Below, piece after piece: positions 26,172 through 33,163 of a DNA stretch of 64,000 nucleotides. The translations under genes were made by a program, and so were the position numbers. How positions within the stretch are numbered: position 1 is the first letter of the stretch; each line of letters opens with the position of its first letter. Source of the stretch: Lepidurus packardi (taxonomy: Eukaryota; Arthropoda; Branchiopoda; Notostraca; Triopsidae); NCBI GenBank assembly GCA_023053545.1, contig JAKZAN010000073.1:1-64000 (forward strand), written 5' to 3'. The notes under the pieces are model-generated. The model saw nothing but the letters and a program-made list of their open reading frames with translations. It did no database searches and was not told where the DNA came from.

Positions 26172-27687
26172 CGTAAGGAATTATTTCAGTCCGTATTGAA
26201 TTAATTAAGTCTGTAGAGAATTAATTCAGTCCGTAAGGAATTAATTCAGTCCGTAAGGAATTAATTCAGTCCGTAAGGAATTAATTCAGTCCGTAAGGAA
26301 TTAATCCAGTCCGTAAGGAATTAATTCAGTAAGTAAGGAATTCAATCGATCCTAAAGATTTAATTCAGTCCGTAAGGAATATATTTCAGTCCGTATTGAA
26401 CTAATTAATTCCGTAAAGAATTAATTCAGTCCGTAAGGAATTAATTCAGTCCGTAAGGAATTAATTCAGTCCGTAAGGAATTCATTAAGTCCGTTAGGAA
26501 TTAGATAAGTCCATAAGGAATTAATTAAGTCCGTAAGGAATTAATTAAGTCCGTAAGGTATTAATTAAGTCCGTTATTAATTAATTAAGTCCATAAGAAA
26601 CAAATTAAGTCCGTAAGGAATTATTTAAGTCCGTAAAGAATTTATTCAGTCCGTAAGGAATTAATTCAGTCTGGAAAGAATTAAATCAGGCCGTAAGGAA
26701 TTAATTCAGTCCGTAATTAATTAATTAAGTCCGTAAGGAATTAATTCAGTCCGCAATTAATTAATTCAGTCCGTAAGGAATTAATTCAATCCGTAAACAA
26801 TTAGTTCAGTCCGTAACTAATTAATTCAGTCCGTAAGGGATTAATTCCGTCCGTAAAGAATTAATTCAGTTCGCAAGGAATTAATTCAGTACGTAAGGAA
26901 TTAATTCAGGCCGTAAGGAATTAATTCAGTCCGTAAGGAATTAATTCAGTCCGCAAGGAATTAATTCAGTCCGTAAGGAATTAATTCATTCCGTAAGGAA
27001 TTAATTAATTCGTAAGGAATTAATTAAGTCCGTAAAGAATTAATTAAGTCCGTAAAGAATTAATTAAGTCCGTAAGGTATTAATAAAGTCCGTTATTAAT
27101 TAATTAAGTCCGTAAGGAATTAATTCAGTCCGCAAGGAATTAATTCAGTCCGTATGGAATTAATTCAGTCCGTAAGGAATTAGTTCTGTACGTAAGGAAT
27201 TAATTCAGTCCGTAAGGAATTAATTCAGTCTGTAATGGATTAATTAAGTGCGTAATGAATTAATTAAGTCCGTAAGGAATTAATTCATTCCGTAAGGAAT
27301 TAATTAAGTCCGTAAGGAATTATTTCAGTCCGTATTGAATTAATTAAGTCCGTAGAGAATTATTTCAGTCCGTAAGGAATTATTTCAGTCCGTATTGAAT
27401 TAATTAAGTCCGTAGAGAATTAATTCAGTCCGTAAGGAATTAATTCAGTCCGTAAGGAATTAATTCAGTCCGTAATGAATTAGTTAAGTCCGTAAGGAAT
27501 TAATTCAGTCCGCAATTAATTAATTCAGTCCGTAAGGAATTAATTCAATCCGTAAACAATTAGTTCAGTCCGTAACTAATTAATTCAGTCCGTAAGGGAT
27601 TAATTCCGTCCGTAAAGAATTAATTCAGTTCGCAAGGAATTAATTCAGTCCGTAAGGGATTAATTCAGGCCGTAAGGAATTAATTCA
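26172..27687 (+). repeat. Right copy of ~4.26-kb-displaced duplication
   Basis: Partner of 21905-23440. It includes an unoccupied paralogue of the retrotransposon target: CGTAAG at 26532-26537, in the same monomer order that flanks the insertion (GTTAGGAATTAGATAAG, then CATAAGG, then AATTAAGTCCGTAAGG). The match ends near 27687, where the partner continues with CAGTCCGCAAGG. Confidence 0.83.
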
Positions 27688-28687
27688 GTCCGTAAGGAAT
27701 TAATTAATTCGTAAGGAATTAATTAAGTCCGTAAAGAATTAATTAAGTCCGTAAGGAATTAATTAAGTCCGTAAGGTATTAATTAAGTCCGTTATTAATT
27801 AATTAAGTCCATAAGAAACAAATTAACTCCGTTAGGAATTATTTAAGTCCGTGAAGAATTAATTCAATCCGTATGGAATTAATTCAGTCCGTAAGGAATT
27901 AATTCAGTCCGTAATGACCTAATTAAGTCCGTAATTAATTAATTCAGTCCGCAAGGAATTAATTCAATCCGCAGGGAATTAATTCAGTCCGTAAGGAATT
28001 AATTAATTTGTAAGGAATTAATTAAGTCCGTAAGGTATTAGTTAAGTCCGTTATTAATTAATTAAGTCCATAAGGAACAAATTAATTCCGTAAGGAATTA
28101 TTTAAGTCCGTGAATAACTAATTCAGTCGGTATGGAATTAATTCAGTCCGAAAGCAATTAATTCAGTCCGTAATGAATTAATTCAGTCCGTAAGGAATTA
28201 ATTCAGTCCGTAATGACCTAATTAAGTCCGTAAGGAATTAATTCAGTCCGCAAGGAATTAATTCAATCCGCAGGGAATTAATTCAGTCCGTAAGGAATTA
28301 ATTAATTCGTAAGGAATTATTTAAGTCCGTGAAGAATTAATTCAGTCCGTATGGAATTAATTCAGTCCGTAAGCAATTAATTCAGTCCGTAAGGAATTAA
28401 TTAAGTCCGTAAGGAATTATTTCAGTCCGTATTGAATTAATTAAGTCTGTAGAGAATTAATTCAGTCCGTAAGGAATTAATTCATTCCGTAACGAATTAA
28501 TTCAGTCCGTAAGGAATTAATTCAGTCCGTAAGGAATTAATTCAGTCCGTAAGGAATTATTTCAGTCCGTATTGAACTAATTAATTCCGTAAAGAATTAA
28601 TTCAGTCCGTAAGGAATTAATTCAGTCCGTAAGGAATTCATTAAGTCCGTTAGGAATTAGATAAGTCCATAAGGAATTAATTAAGTC

Positions 28688-28693
28688 CGTAAG
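28688..28693. repeat. Target-site duplication, left copy (CGTAAG)
   Basis: CGTAAG directly abuts the outer edge of the left LTR and is repeated at 33158-33163 beyond the right LTR. Four or five bases do not match on both sides but six do. Because CGTAAG is part of the monomer, part of the match could be chance register, but removing one copy restores the monomer order seen at unoccupied paralogous sites. Confidence 0.88.
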
Positions 28694-28806
28694 TGTTGTG
28701 GTTGAGACGAGAGTTTAGTTGCGACTGCCTGTATTTCATGCCTGGGGTCCCTTTCCCAAAGTACCCCCAGGCATTTCTAACCAACATATAAACTCAGGAT
28801 ACAACA
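28694..28806 (-). repeat. 3' LTR of the retrotransposon (113 bp)
   Basis: Direct repeat of 33045-33157 with no difference seen over 113 bp. It lies next to the polypurine tract, which fixes it as the 3' LTR of a minus-strand element. No AATAAA polyadenylation signal is visible in it, so the RNA end signal is either a variant or absent. Confidence 0.96.
28738..28774. repeat. Perfect 10-bp inverted repeat inside the 3' LTR
   Basis: ATGCCTGGGG at 28738-28747 and CCCCAGGCAT at 28765-28774 are exact reverse complements around a 17-nt loop. The stem is G+C-rich and would be stable in RNA. It may be an RNA structure or a dimeric protein-binding site; its role is not shown by the sequence. Confidence 0.9.
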
Positions 28807-28827
28807 CCTCTTCCCCTTTTTCTTTTC
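28807..28827 (-). promoter_or_regulatory. Polypurine tract
   Basis: On the element's sense strand, 21 consecutive purines (ending AAAGGGGAAGAGG) lie immediately before the TGTTGT of the 3' LTR. This is the expected RNase H-resistant primer for plus-strand DNA synthesis, and it fixes the element's orientation independently of the protein frame. Confidence 0.93.
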
Positions 28828-29087
28828 ACGAACAGCTTAAACAAAGGTTGTCATAGAAATAGGGGAAAGAAACCCAAGGAAAATACCCATAACAGGGAAG
28901 ACAGGGGAAACTGATGACAAGTTAGGAAAACACAAAAGATAACTTCTGGGACATCGAATTTGGCAGGTTGTTTGGTTCCGACTCCCACTCTTCCTTCACC
29001 CCGGCAAGCTTCTTGGCATCTCTGCCCCAGGTTGCCCGCCGTCTTAGTCATCGTCTTCCTGTAAGAATATACAAAGATTTTTTTTTT
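28828..29087 (-). other. 3' untranslated region of the retrotransposon, with a small in-phase frame
   Basis: 260 bp between the pol stop and the polypurine tract. It begins with an A-rich run after the TGA. In the same phase as pol, a 66-codon frame runs from an ATG at 29051 to 28851, with a hydrophobic C-terminal third (FCVFLTCHQF, LLWVFSLGFFPLFL). A splice-acceptor-like TTTGTATATTCTTACAG lies just before that ATG. I recognise no protein family, and a chance frame in a 3' UTR is the simplest reading. Confidence 0.6.
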
Positions 29088-30854
29088 TCATCGCTGCCGC
29101 GCTTCCAGCTTTCCTTTGATTCTAGCGCTCCGTCTTGGCGTAGTTCTTGGCTCCTTCGTATCCCTTGCTTTCTCAAAAGTTCGCTGCTCATGTTGCTGCT
29201 CCTCTTTGCTTAGGCTGCTCCCCGTAACTTTCGGAATTACTTTAAAAAAAGATACATTCCTAGTGATCAATCGACCATCTTTCCTTCTCGCTGTGATCAT
29301 CGAATTTTTTATTTTTACCACTTCGAGAGCTTCAAGCTCATAACGACTTTCTTCTTTTTTAAGCATTCTTTTGTCCTTCTGCACTATCACGTGGTCTCCT
29401 AACTTCAACGTTTGTTTGCACACTCGTCGTTTCTTGTGCGCGTACTCCTTCGCTTTTCTCGAGTATTCCTCGTTGTAGTGTTTGAGGTCGGGGAGTAAGT
29501 TCCTGTAGCTTTTCCTAAATAGTAGGTCCGCCGGGGCTTTCCCAATTGCGGGGTGTGGGGTGGTTCTATAATTGCGCAGGAATTTGAACACTTCCGTTTT
29601 TAGATTCTTGTGCTCAATCGCGTTAGTTCTAACCACTTTCCCTAATGTGCGCATGAATCGTTCTACCAAGCCATTGGCTTCTGGCCACATTGGTGTAATC
29701 TTCCGGTGCTGAATTCCTAGCTTTTTGCAGAACTCCTTGAACTCTATTCCGTTGAACGGCGGCCCATTGTCTGTCGTAATCTTCTGTGGAATCCCCAACG
29801 TAGAAAGTATGCGCTCTAACTGCGGTAGAACGTGGTGGTGCGCAGTAGTGCGGACGAATTCCACTTCGGGAAATCTAGAGAAATTGTCGACCACTACCAA
29901 CAGTTCTTCTCCAGACGGTAAACTAAGGAAATCTATGCTCACTTCTTGCCATGGCTTGTCTGGCAGTTTGGTCATCTGTAGCGGTTCTCGCTTGGGAGCT
30001 TTCGTAGCCGCGAGGCATGGTACACATTGCTTTATCATCTTCTCGACCTGTTGGTCCATCCCCGGGAACCATACTTTTGTTCTAAGTAATTGCTTCGTCT
30101 TGCATATCCCCAAGTGGCCTTCGTGTGCTACCCGGAGTACATCACTTTGTAGGCTTGTCGGTATGCAGACCCTGGTTGCCCTCATGATGATGCCGTCCTT
30201 CGTTACGGTCAGTTCATCGAATATCTGTGCGTATGCTTTCGTTTCCTTCACTTTAAGCTCGTATCTCTTCCCTTTTCGGACTGCTTGTGCCACTGCCGCC
30301 AGAACAGGGTCATTTCTTGTTTCTTCGGCAATCTGGTCTCTCGTCAACGGGGTGGGTACTGCCTGTTTAACTAAAAAGTTAATGTAGCCCTCCCCTACGG
30401 CTCCTTGCTTACACTGTGTCGCCTTGCTTGGGTTCCTTGATAGGAAATCGGCCGCGTTCTCATTGCCCGGTTGGTACAATAAGGTAAAATTGAACGCCTG
30501 CTTTCTCAACATCCATCTTTCAAGCCTAGCTGAAAGTTTAGCCGTTGGCTTATTGAATATACTTAACAACGGTTTGTGATCTGTCGTCACAGAGAAATGT
30601 GCCCCTAGCAGATAAATCCGGAAGTGTTCGCATGCCCATATTATCGCTAGGGCTTCTCTTTCTAGTTGGGAGTAGCGTTGTTCTGTTTCGTTCAATGCTT
30701 TGCTGGCAAAAGCTATTATGCTTTGGTGATCTTTCGAGTTGGTCTGCGTTAATACAGCCCCTAGCCCTATGGGACTTGCATCCACAATTAGGTTCGTACT
30801 TCCTTCTGGGTTAAAATACGCTAGCTGTTTAGCATTGGATAACGCCTTCTTCAG
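29088..30854 (-). CDS. gag-pol: gag-pol, 3' part: RNase H and integrase (open frame after the premature stop)
   Basis: Same reading frame as the upstream part, separated only by TAA. It has no credible start of its own: 23 open codons precede GTG at 30785. Numbering from that GTG, RNase H has D2 (in DASPIG), E44, D69 (TDHKPL) and D113 (ADFLSR), all four acidic residues. Integrase has a zinc-binding H221-X2-H224...C254-X2-C257 domain, then D285, D339 and E375 with exactly 35 residues between the last two, the DD35E core. NYRTTPHPAIGKAPADLL near 405-422 is typical of the end of the core. A basic C-terminal domain follows (KLGDHVIVQ near 461, RRSARIKG near 551-558). It ends with TGA at 29088-29090. 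RNase H removes the RNA template; integrase inserts the cDNA. Expression would need readthrough or internal initiation, so it is probably silent in this copy. Confidence 0.92.
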   Translation of the reverse strand: MKKALSNAKQLAYFNPEGSTNLIVDASPIGLGAVLTQTNSKDHQSIIAFASKALNETEQRYSQLEREALAIIWACEHFRIYLLGAHFSVTTDHKPLLSIFNKPTAKLSARLERWMLRKQAFNFTLLYQPGNENAADFLSRNPSKATQCKQGAVGEGYINFLVKQAVPTPLTRDQIAEETRNDPVLAAVAQAVRKGKRYELKVKETKAYAQIFDELTVTKDGIIMRATRVCIPTSLQSDVLRVAHEGHLGICKTKQLLRTKVWFPGMDQQVEKMIKQCVPCLAATKAPKREPLQMTKLPDKPWQEVSIDFLSLPSGEELLVVVDNFSRFPEVEFVRTTAHHHVLPQLERILSTLGIPQKITTDNGPPFNGIEFKEFCKKLGIQHRKITPMWPEANGLVERFMRTLGKVVRTNAIEHKNLKTEVFKFLRNYRTTPHPAIGKAPADLLFRKSYRNLLPDLKHYNEEYSRKAKEYAHKKRRVCKQTLKLGDHVIVQKDKRMLKKEESRYELEALEVVKIKNSMITARRKDGRLITRNVSFFKVIPKVTGSSLSKEEQQHEQRTFEKARDTKEPRTTPRRSARIKGKLEARQR

Positions 30855-32933
30855 TTACTGAAAAGACTGCTCACATTCTTTCGACCATTTGAAGACTGGG
30901 GTCTTTTTCTCAGCTATTAAGTTGCGCAGTGGCTCCGAGATGTCTGCATGTTTCGGAATGAATCTAGCACACCACGTGGTCATGCCTAGAAAGCTTCGTA
31001 CCTCCGCTTTGGATTTGGGTATTGCAAAACTTCCGATCGCTTGTATTTTTCTTGGGTCCGGTTCAATACCGTTTTCTCCAATAATTAAGCCATAAAACAA
31101 CACCTTTGACTGCGCCATCTTAGATTTCTTTTCATTAACCGTCAAATTCTTTTCTTTCAAGCGTCTTCGAACTTCTTCATATCTTGCATCATGCTCTTTT
31201 CGGCTTTCCGCGTGTATTAGGATATCATCTGATGTGTGTATGACGCCTGGAATGCCCTGTAGGAGTTCCCTGATTATATTGTGGAAGATCTCTGCCGCAG
31301 AGGTTACTCCGAAAAACAAACGTTTGTAACGCCGCAGGCCCACATGCGTAGTAAAAGTGGTTATATATCTTGACTCTTCGTCTAGCTCTATTTGATGATA
31401 GGCTTGATTTAAATCTACTACACTGAATATTTTGGACCCATTGATATCCACCAGTATATCGTCTAACGTAGGGATTACGTGTCGTTCCCTCTCAATTGCC
31501 TGGTTCGGTAGCCGCATGTCTACACATAGTCGTATTTCACCGCTATCCTTCTTTGGAACTATGACGACAGGGGAAACCCATGGTGTAGCTCCTTTTACTT
31601 TTTCAATTATATCTAACTGCTCTAGCCGTTCTAGCTCCTTTTCTACCAATGGTCTCTGGTGGAAAGGCACCCGTCTATGGGGAAGTGCTATAGGCGTTAC
31701 CGTCGGATCAATATGCAGTTTTACTTTAAAGCCAGCATATTTGCCTATTTGGGGCTGTTGTTTTCCCACCGCCCTGACAGTTTCATGCGTCACGAACGGT
31801 GAATATTGGACAAGCTCTAACGCTGCTGCTGCACGTTCGCTCAGCAAGCAGCTTGCCTCTCCGTCAACAACGTATATGGTTTCCATTGTTGCTAACTTAG
31901 ACTTTCCCATTCGAATTGGTGTTTTGAGCTTCCCTTTTATCGCTAGCGGCTGGTTTGTTTTGAAAGGGAAAATTTTCTTCGCCGTTTTTTGTAACTTTGG
32001 GCTGCCCAGCGTTACGTGGGTTAACGAGTCTATAATCGTAACACCGGCTCCAGTGTCAAGCAGGAATCTTACGCTGCCCCTTTCCCCGACTTTCGCACGT
32101 ACCACAGGGTATTTAGTTTTAGTACATGAATTCGTACTTACAAGTTCCGTGGCGCTTGAGGTGTTTTCCTCTTCTTGCGACGGCTGGACATTTCGGACGG
32201 TCTTCTTTTTCGCTTTACGTACTCTTGCAAAATGACCCATCTTGCTGCATTTCCGGCATCTCTCCTTTCTTGCTTGACAGTCCTGCAGCTTGCTGTGCCA
32301 CGGCTTACCACAGAATGTGCACGACTTCTTGCTCGGTGTTTGCCTGTCCGCCGTCTTCAGCTTGCTAATCTGTACTTCTTCTTCTACCGCAGCGCCTTTC
32401 ATCTCCTTCATTTGCTTCTGCACCAGCTCATATGCATTTCCTTTTTGTAACAGCGTAGTTAGCGACCATTCAGGATTTGTTAACGCCTCTAACTTAAGCT
32501 TCTCCGACGTGCATGCCAAAATTATTTGGGATTTTATTTCCCCTTCGGCATCCCCGAACCGGCATCCGGCTGCAAACTGGTCCAATCTTGTGTGCAAGTC
32601 GTCTAACGTTTCCTGCTGTTGCTGCCTGACATTCCTGAACAGGTACCGATTGTAGACCACGTTTTCTTTTGGATCAAAATGTGCGGTTAACATCCGTTTG
32701 GCTGCTGCGTATGTGTCTTCGCCCTCCTCCGGTTTTATGTCCAGCTTATTGTATACGTCGTGCACCTTCTTGCCCGCATAATGCAGCAAGGTTGCGAGCT
32801 TTCTTGCCTTGCTGTTTATGTCACAGACAACTAAAAAGTTGTCCATTCTTTTGAGCCACTCTCTCCATCTCGAACCAAGGGTCGTCCGATCTTCGTCGTA
32901 CTGAAATGTTTCCATAGGTGTAAACGGCAACAT
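30855..32933 (-). CDS. gag-pol: gag-pol, 5' part: Gag, protease and reverse transcriptase (692 codons, ends at a premature TAA)
   Basis: The start is the first ATG after the leader, with G at -3. Residues about 1-195 resemble a retrotransposon Gag/capsid region (WREWLKRMDNF near 23-33; FDPKENVVYNRYLFR near 86-100). Two CCHC zinc knuckles follow (C205-C208-H213-C219 and C226-C229-H234), but the last ligand of the second is Arg239. An aspartic protease follows, with LLDTGAG at 291-297 (catalytic D293) and LLSERAAAALEL at 363-374. Reverse transcriptase covers about 420-600: SPVVIVPKKDSG, FSVVDLNQAYHQ (catalytic D507), FFGVTSAAEIF and TSDD (D569, D570), with Ser where many relatives have another residue. 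The connection region (FLGMTTWCARFIP) continues to codon 692. Gag and Pol share one frame without a shift, so the product would be a polyprotein cut by its own protease. The frame stops early and continues in the same phase downstream, so I read it as a truncated piece of one gene. Confidence 0.93.
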   Translation of the reverse strand: MLPFTPMETFQYDEDRTTLGSRWREWLKRMDNFLVVCDINSKARKLATLLHYAGKKVHDVYNKLDIKPEEGEDTYAAAKRMLTAHFDPKENVVYNRYLFRNVRQQQQETLDDLHTRLDQFAAGCRFGDAEGEIKSQIILACTSEKLKLEALTNPEWSLTTLLQKGNAYELVQKQMKEMKGAAVEEEVQISKLKTADRQTPSKKSCTFCGKPWHSKLQDCQARKERCRKCSKMGHFARVRKAKKKTVRNVQPSQEEENTSSATELVSTNSCTKTKYPVVRAKVGERGSVRFLLDTGAGVTIIDSLTHVTLGSPKLQKTAKKIFPFKTNQPLAIKGKLKTPIRMGKSKLATMETIYVVDGEASCLLSERAAAALELVQYSPFVTHETVRAVGKQQPQIGKYAGFKVKLHIDPTVTPIALPHRRVPFHQRPLVEKELERLEQLDIIEKVKGATPWVSPVVIVPKKDSGEIRLCVDMRLPNQAIERERHVIPTLDDILVDINGSKIFSVVDLNQAYHQIELDEESRYITTFTTHVGLRRYKRLFFGVTSAAEIFHNIIRELLQGIPGVIHTSDDILIHAESRKEHDARYEEVRRRLKEKNLTVNEKKSKMAQSKVLFYGLIIGENGIEPDPRKIQAIGSFAIPKSKAEVRSFLGMTTWCARFIPKHADISEPLRNLIAEKKTPVFKWSKECEQSFQ
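32217..32321 (-). other. Zinc-knuckle pair of Gag (nucleocapsid), second one defective
   Basis: Codons 205-239. The first knuckle is C-X2-C-X4-H-X5-C, complete but with five residues before the last Cys rather than the usual four. The second is C-X2-C-X4-H-X4-R: codon 32217-32219 reads CGT (Arg) where the fourth zinc ligand is expected. These knuckles bind genomic RNA for packaging and primer annealing. Loss of one ligand probably weakens zinc binding. Confidence 0.85.
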
Positions 32934-33028
32934 GGCAGCTTTAATTGATCCTATACAGGTATCTTCTCCCGTATATGTGTAGAAATCACTGTCACTGTGC
33001 CCTTTTTTTTTTTTTGGAAAAATTCCCG
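32934..33028 (-). other. 5' untranslated leader of gag-pol, with A13 run
   Basis: About 95 nt between the primer site and the first ATG of the long frame. On the sense strand it has a run of 13 A (33003-33015) just after the primer site and no obvious gene. Packaging signals would be expected here, but none can be recognised by eye. Confidence 0.7.
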
Positions 33029-33041
33029 ATCCTCGTCGCCA
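33029..33041 (-). promoter_or_regulatory. Primer binding site, tRNA-Ser type
   Basis: Three bases (TTC) inside the 5' LTR the sense strand reads TGGCGACGAGGAT. TGG complements the CCA end of a tRNA, and from general knowledge these 13 bases match the complement of the 3' end of animal tRNA-Ser(GCU); the match weakens after base 13. tRNA-Ser priming is known for Mag-type elements. The primer starts minus-strand DNA synthesis. Confidence 0.85.
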
Positions 33042-33044
33042 GAA

Positions 33045-33157
33045 TGTTGTGGTTGAGACGAGAGTTTAGTTGCGACTGCCTGTATTTCATGCCTGGGGTC
33101 CCTTTCCCAAAGTACCCCCAGGCATTTCTAACCAACATATAAACTCAGGATACAACA
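33045..33157 (-). repeat. 5' LTR of the retrotransposon (113 bp)
   Basis: Identical by eye to 28694-28806. On the element's sense strand it starts TGTTGTATCC and ends CCACAACA, next to the primer site. It should hold the promoter and RNA start, but I see no strong TATA box in the sense direction, only TTTATATG. An inverted repeat with 10-bp arms lies at 33089-33125. A TATAAA lies on the opposite strand at 33138-33143. 113 bp is near the short extreme for LTRs. Confidence 0.96.
33089..33125. repeat. Perfect 10-bp inverted repeat inside the 5' LTR
   Basis: Same inverted repeat as in the 3' LTR, displaced by 4,351 bp: arms 33089-33098 and 33116-33125. In this copy it would lie in the promoter or early transcript of the element. 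Confidence 0.9.
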
Positions 33158-33163
33158 CGTAAG
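33158..33163. repeat. Target-site duplication, right copy (CGTAAG)
   Basis: Second copy of the six-base target duplication, immediately after the terminal CA of the right LTR and continuing into GAATTAATTAAGTCC of the satellite. Confidence 0.88.

Larger units (their letters stand above)
1..28693 (+). repeat. 20-bp monomer satellite array, left part
   Basis: Head-to-tail copies of a 20-bp monomer, consensus TAAGGAATTAATTCAGTCCG, run without a unique interruption and in one orientation; the reverse-complement signature CCTTACGG is not seen. Each monomer holds the 10-bp palindrome GAATTAATTC and one CpG in TCCGTAAG. Common variants end AATTAAGTCCG, CAGTCCATAAG, CAGTCTGGAAAG or CAGTCCGCAAGG. A few are off-length, such as the 19-mer ending AATTAATTCG. 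Variants recur in long fixed orders, so the array is organised into higher-order repeats, listed separately. There is no coding potential: 20 is not a multiple of 3, so every frame meets TAA or TGA within a few monomers. The array probably represents heterochromatin (centromeric, pericentromeric or subtelomeric), which is inference. Confidence 0.98.
28694..33157 (-). mobile_element. Ty3/gypsy LTR retrotransposon, Mag-like, 4464 bp, full length but with a broken gag-pol
   Basis: A complete structure is visible: 113-bp terminal repeats identical by eye, TG...CA ends with 6-bp inverted termini (TGTTGT/ACAACA), 6-bp target duplication, primer site, polypurine tract, and one gag-pol frame in the order Gag, protease, reverse transcriptase, RNase H, integrase. 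Integrase last places it in Ty3/gypsy (Metaviridae) rather than Ty1/copia. Very short LTRs, a tRNA-Ser-like primer site and about 4.5 kb total length are known traits of Mag-lineage elements, so I place it there by those traits and protein style. No envelope-like gene is evident. Its base composition is much richer in G+C than the satellite around it. Two lesions, an in-frame TAA and a lost zinc-knuckle Cys, suggest it cannot move unaided. It is the only transposon in the window. Confidence 0.95.

Noticed and set aside
1-28693. CRISPR-like array of short direct repeats
   Set aside because: Repeats are contiguous 20-mers without unique spacers, no cas genes are present, and the embedded element is an animal-type LTR retrotransposon.
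1-28693. Plasmid-type iterons (about 20-bp repeats at an origin)
   Set aside because: Thousands of copies in HORs and no replication-protein gene; the scale is that of eukaryotic satellite DNA.
28968-29343. Two short plus-strand frames at the 3' end of the element
   Set aside because: They overlap the C-terminal integrase coding region and 3' UTR in antisense and show no domain.
29725-30387. 220-codon open frame on the plus strand
   Set aside because: Antisense shadow of the integrase coding region, with composition explained by the opposite strand.
29088-30785. Independent integrase gene starting at GTG 30785
   Set aside because: GTG falls inside the RNase H motif, the frame is open upstream back to the TAA, and eukaryotic initiation there is unlikely; it is the 3' part of gag-pol.
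31432-32235. 267-codon open frame on the plus strand
   Set aside because: It lies wholly antisense to protease/reverse transcriptase coding sequence and has no recognisable family; it is a shadow of the real minus-strand frame.
32945-33142. Plus-strand 65-codon frame crossing the leader, primer site and 5' LTR
   Set aside because: It crosses non-coding retroelement signals and is explained by the LTR and leader.
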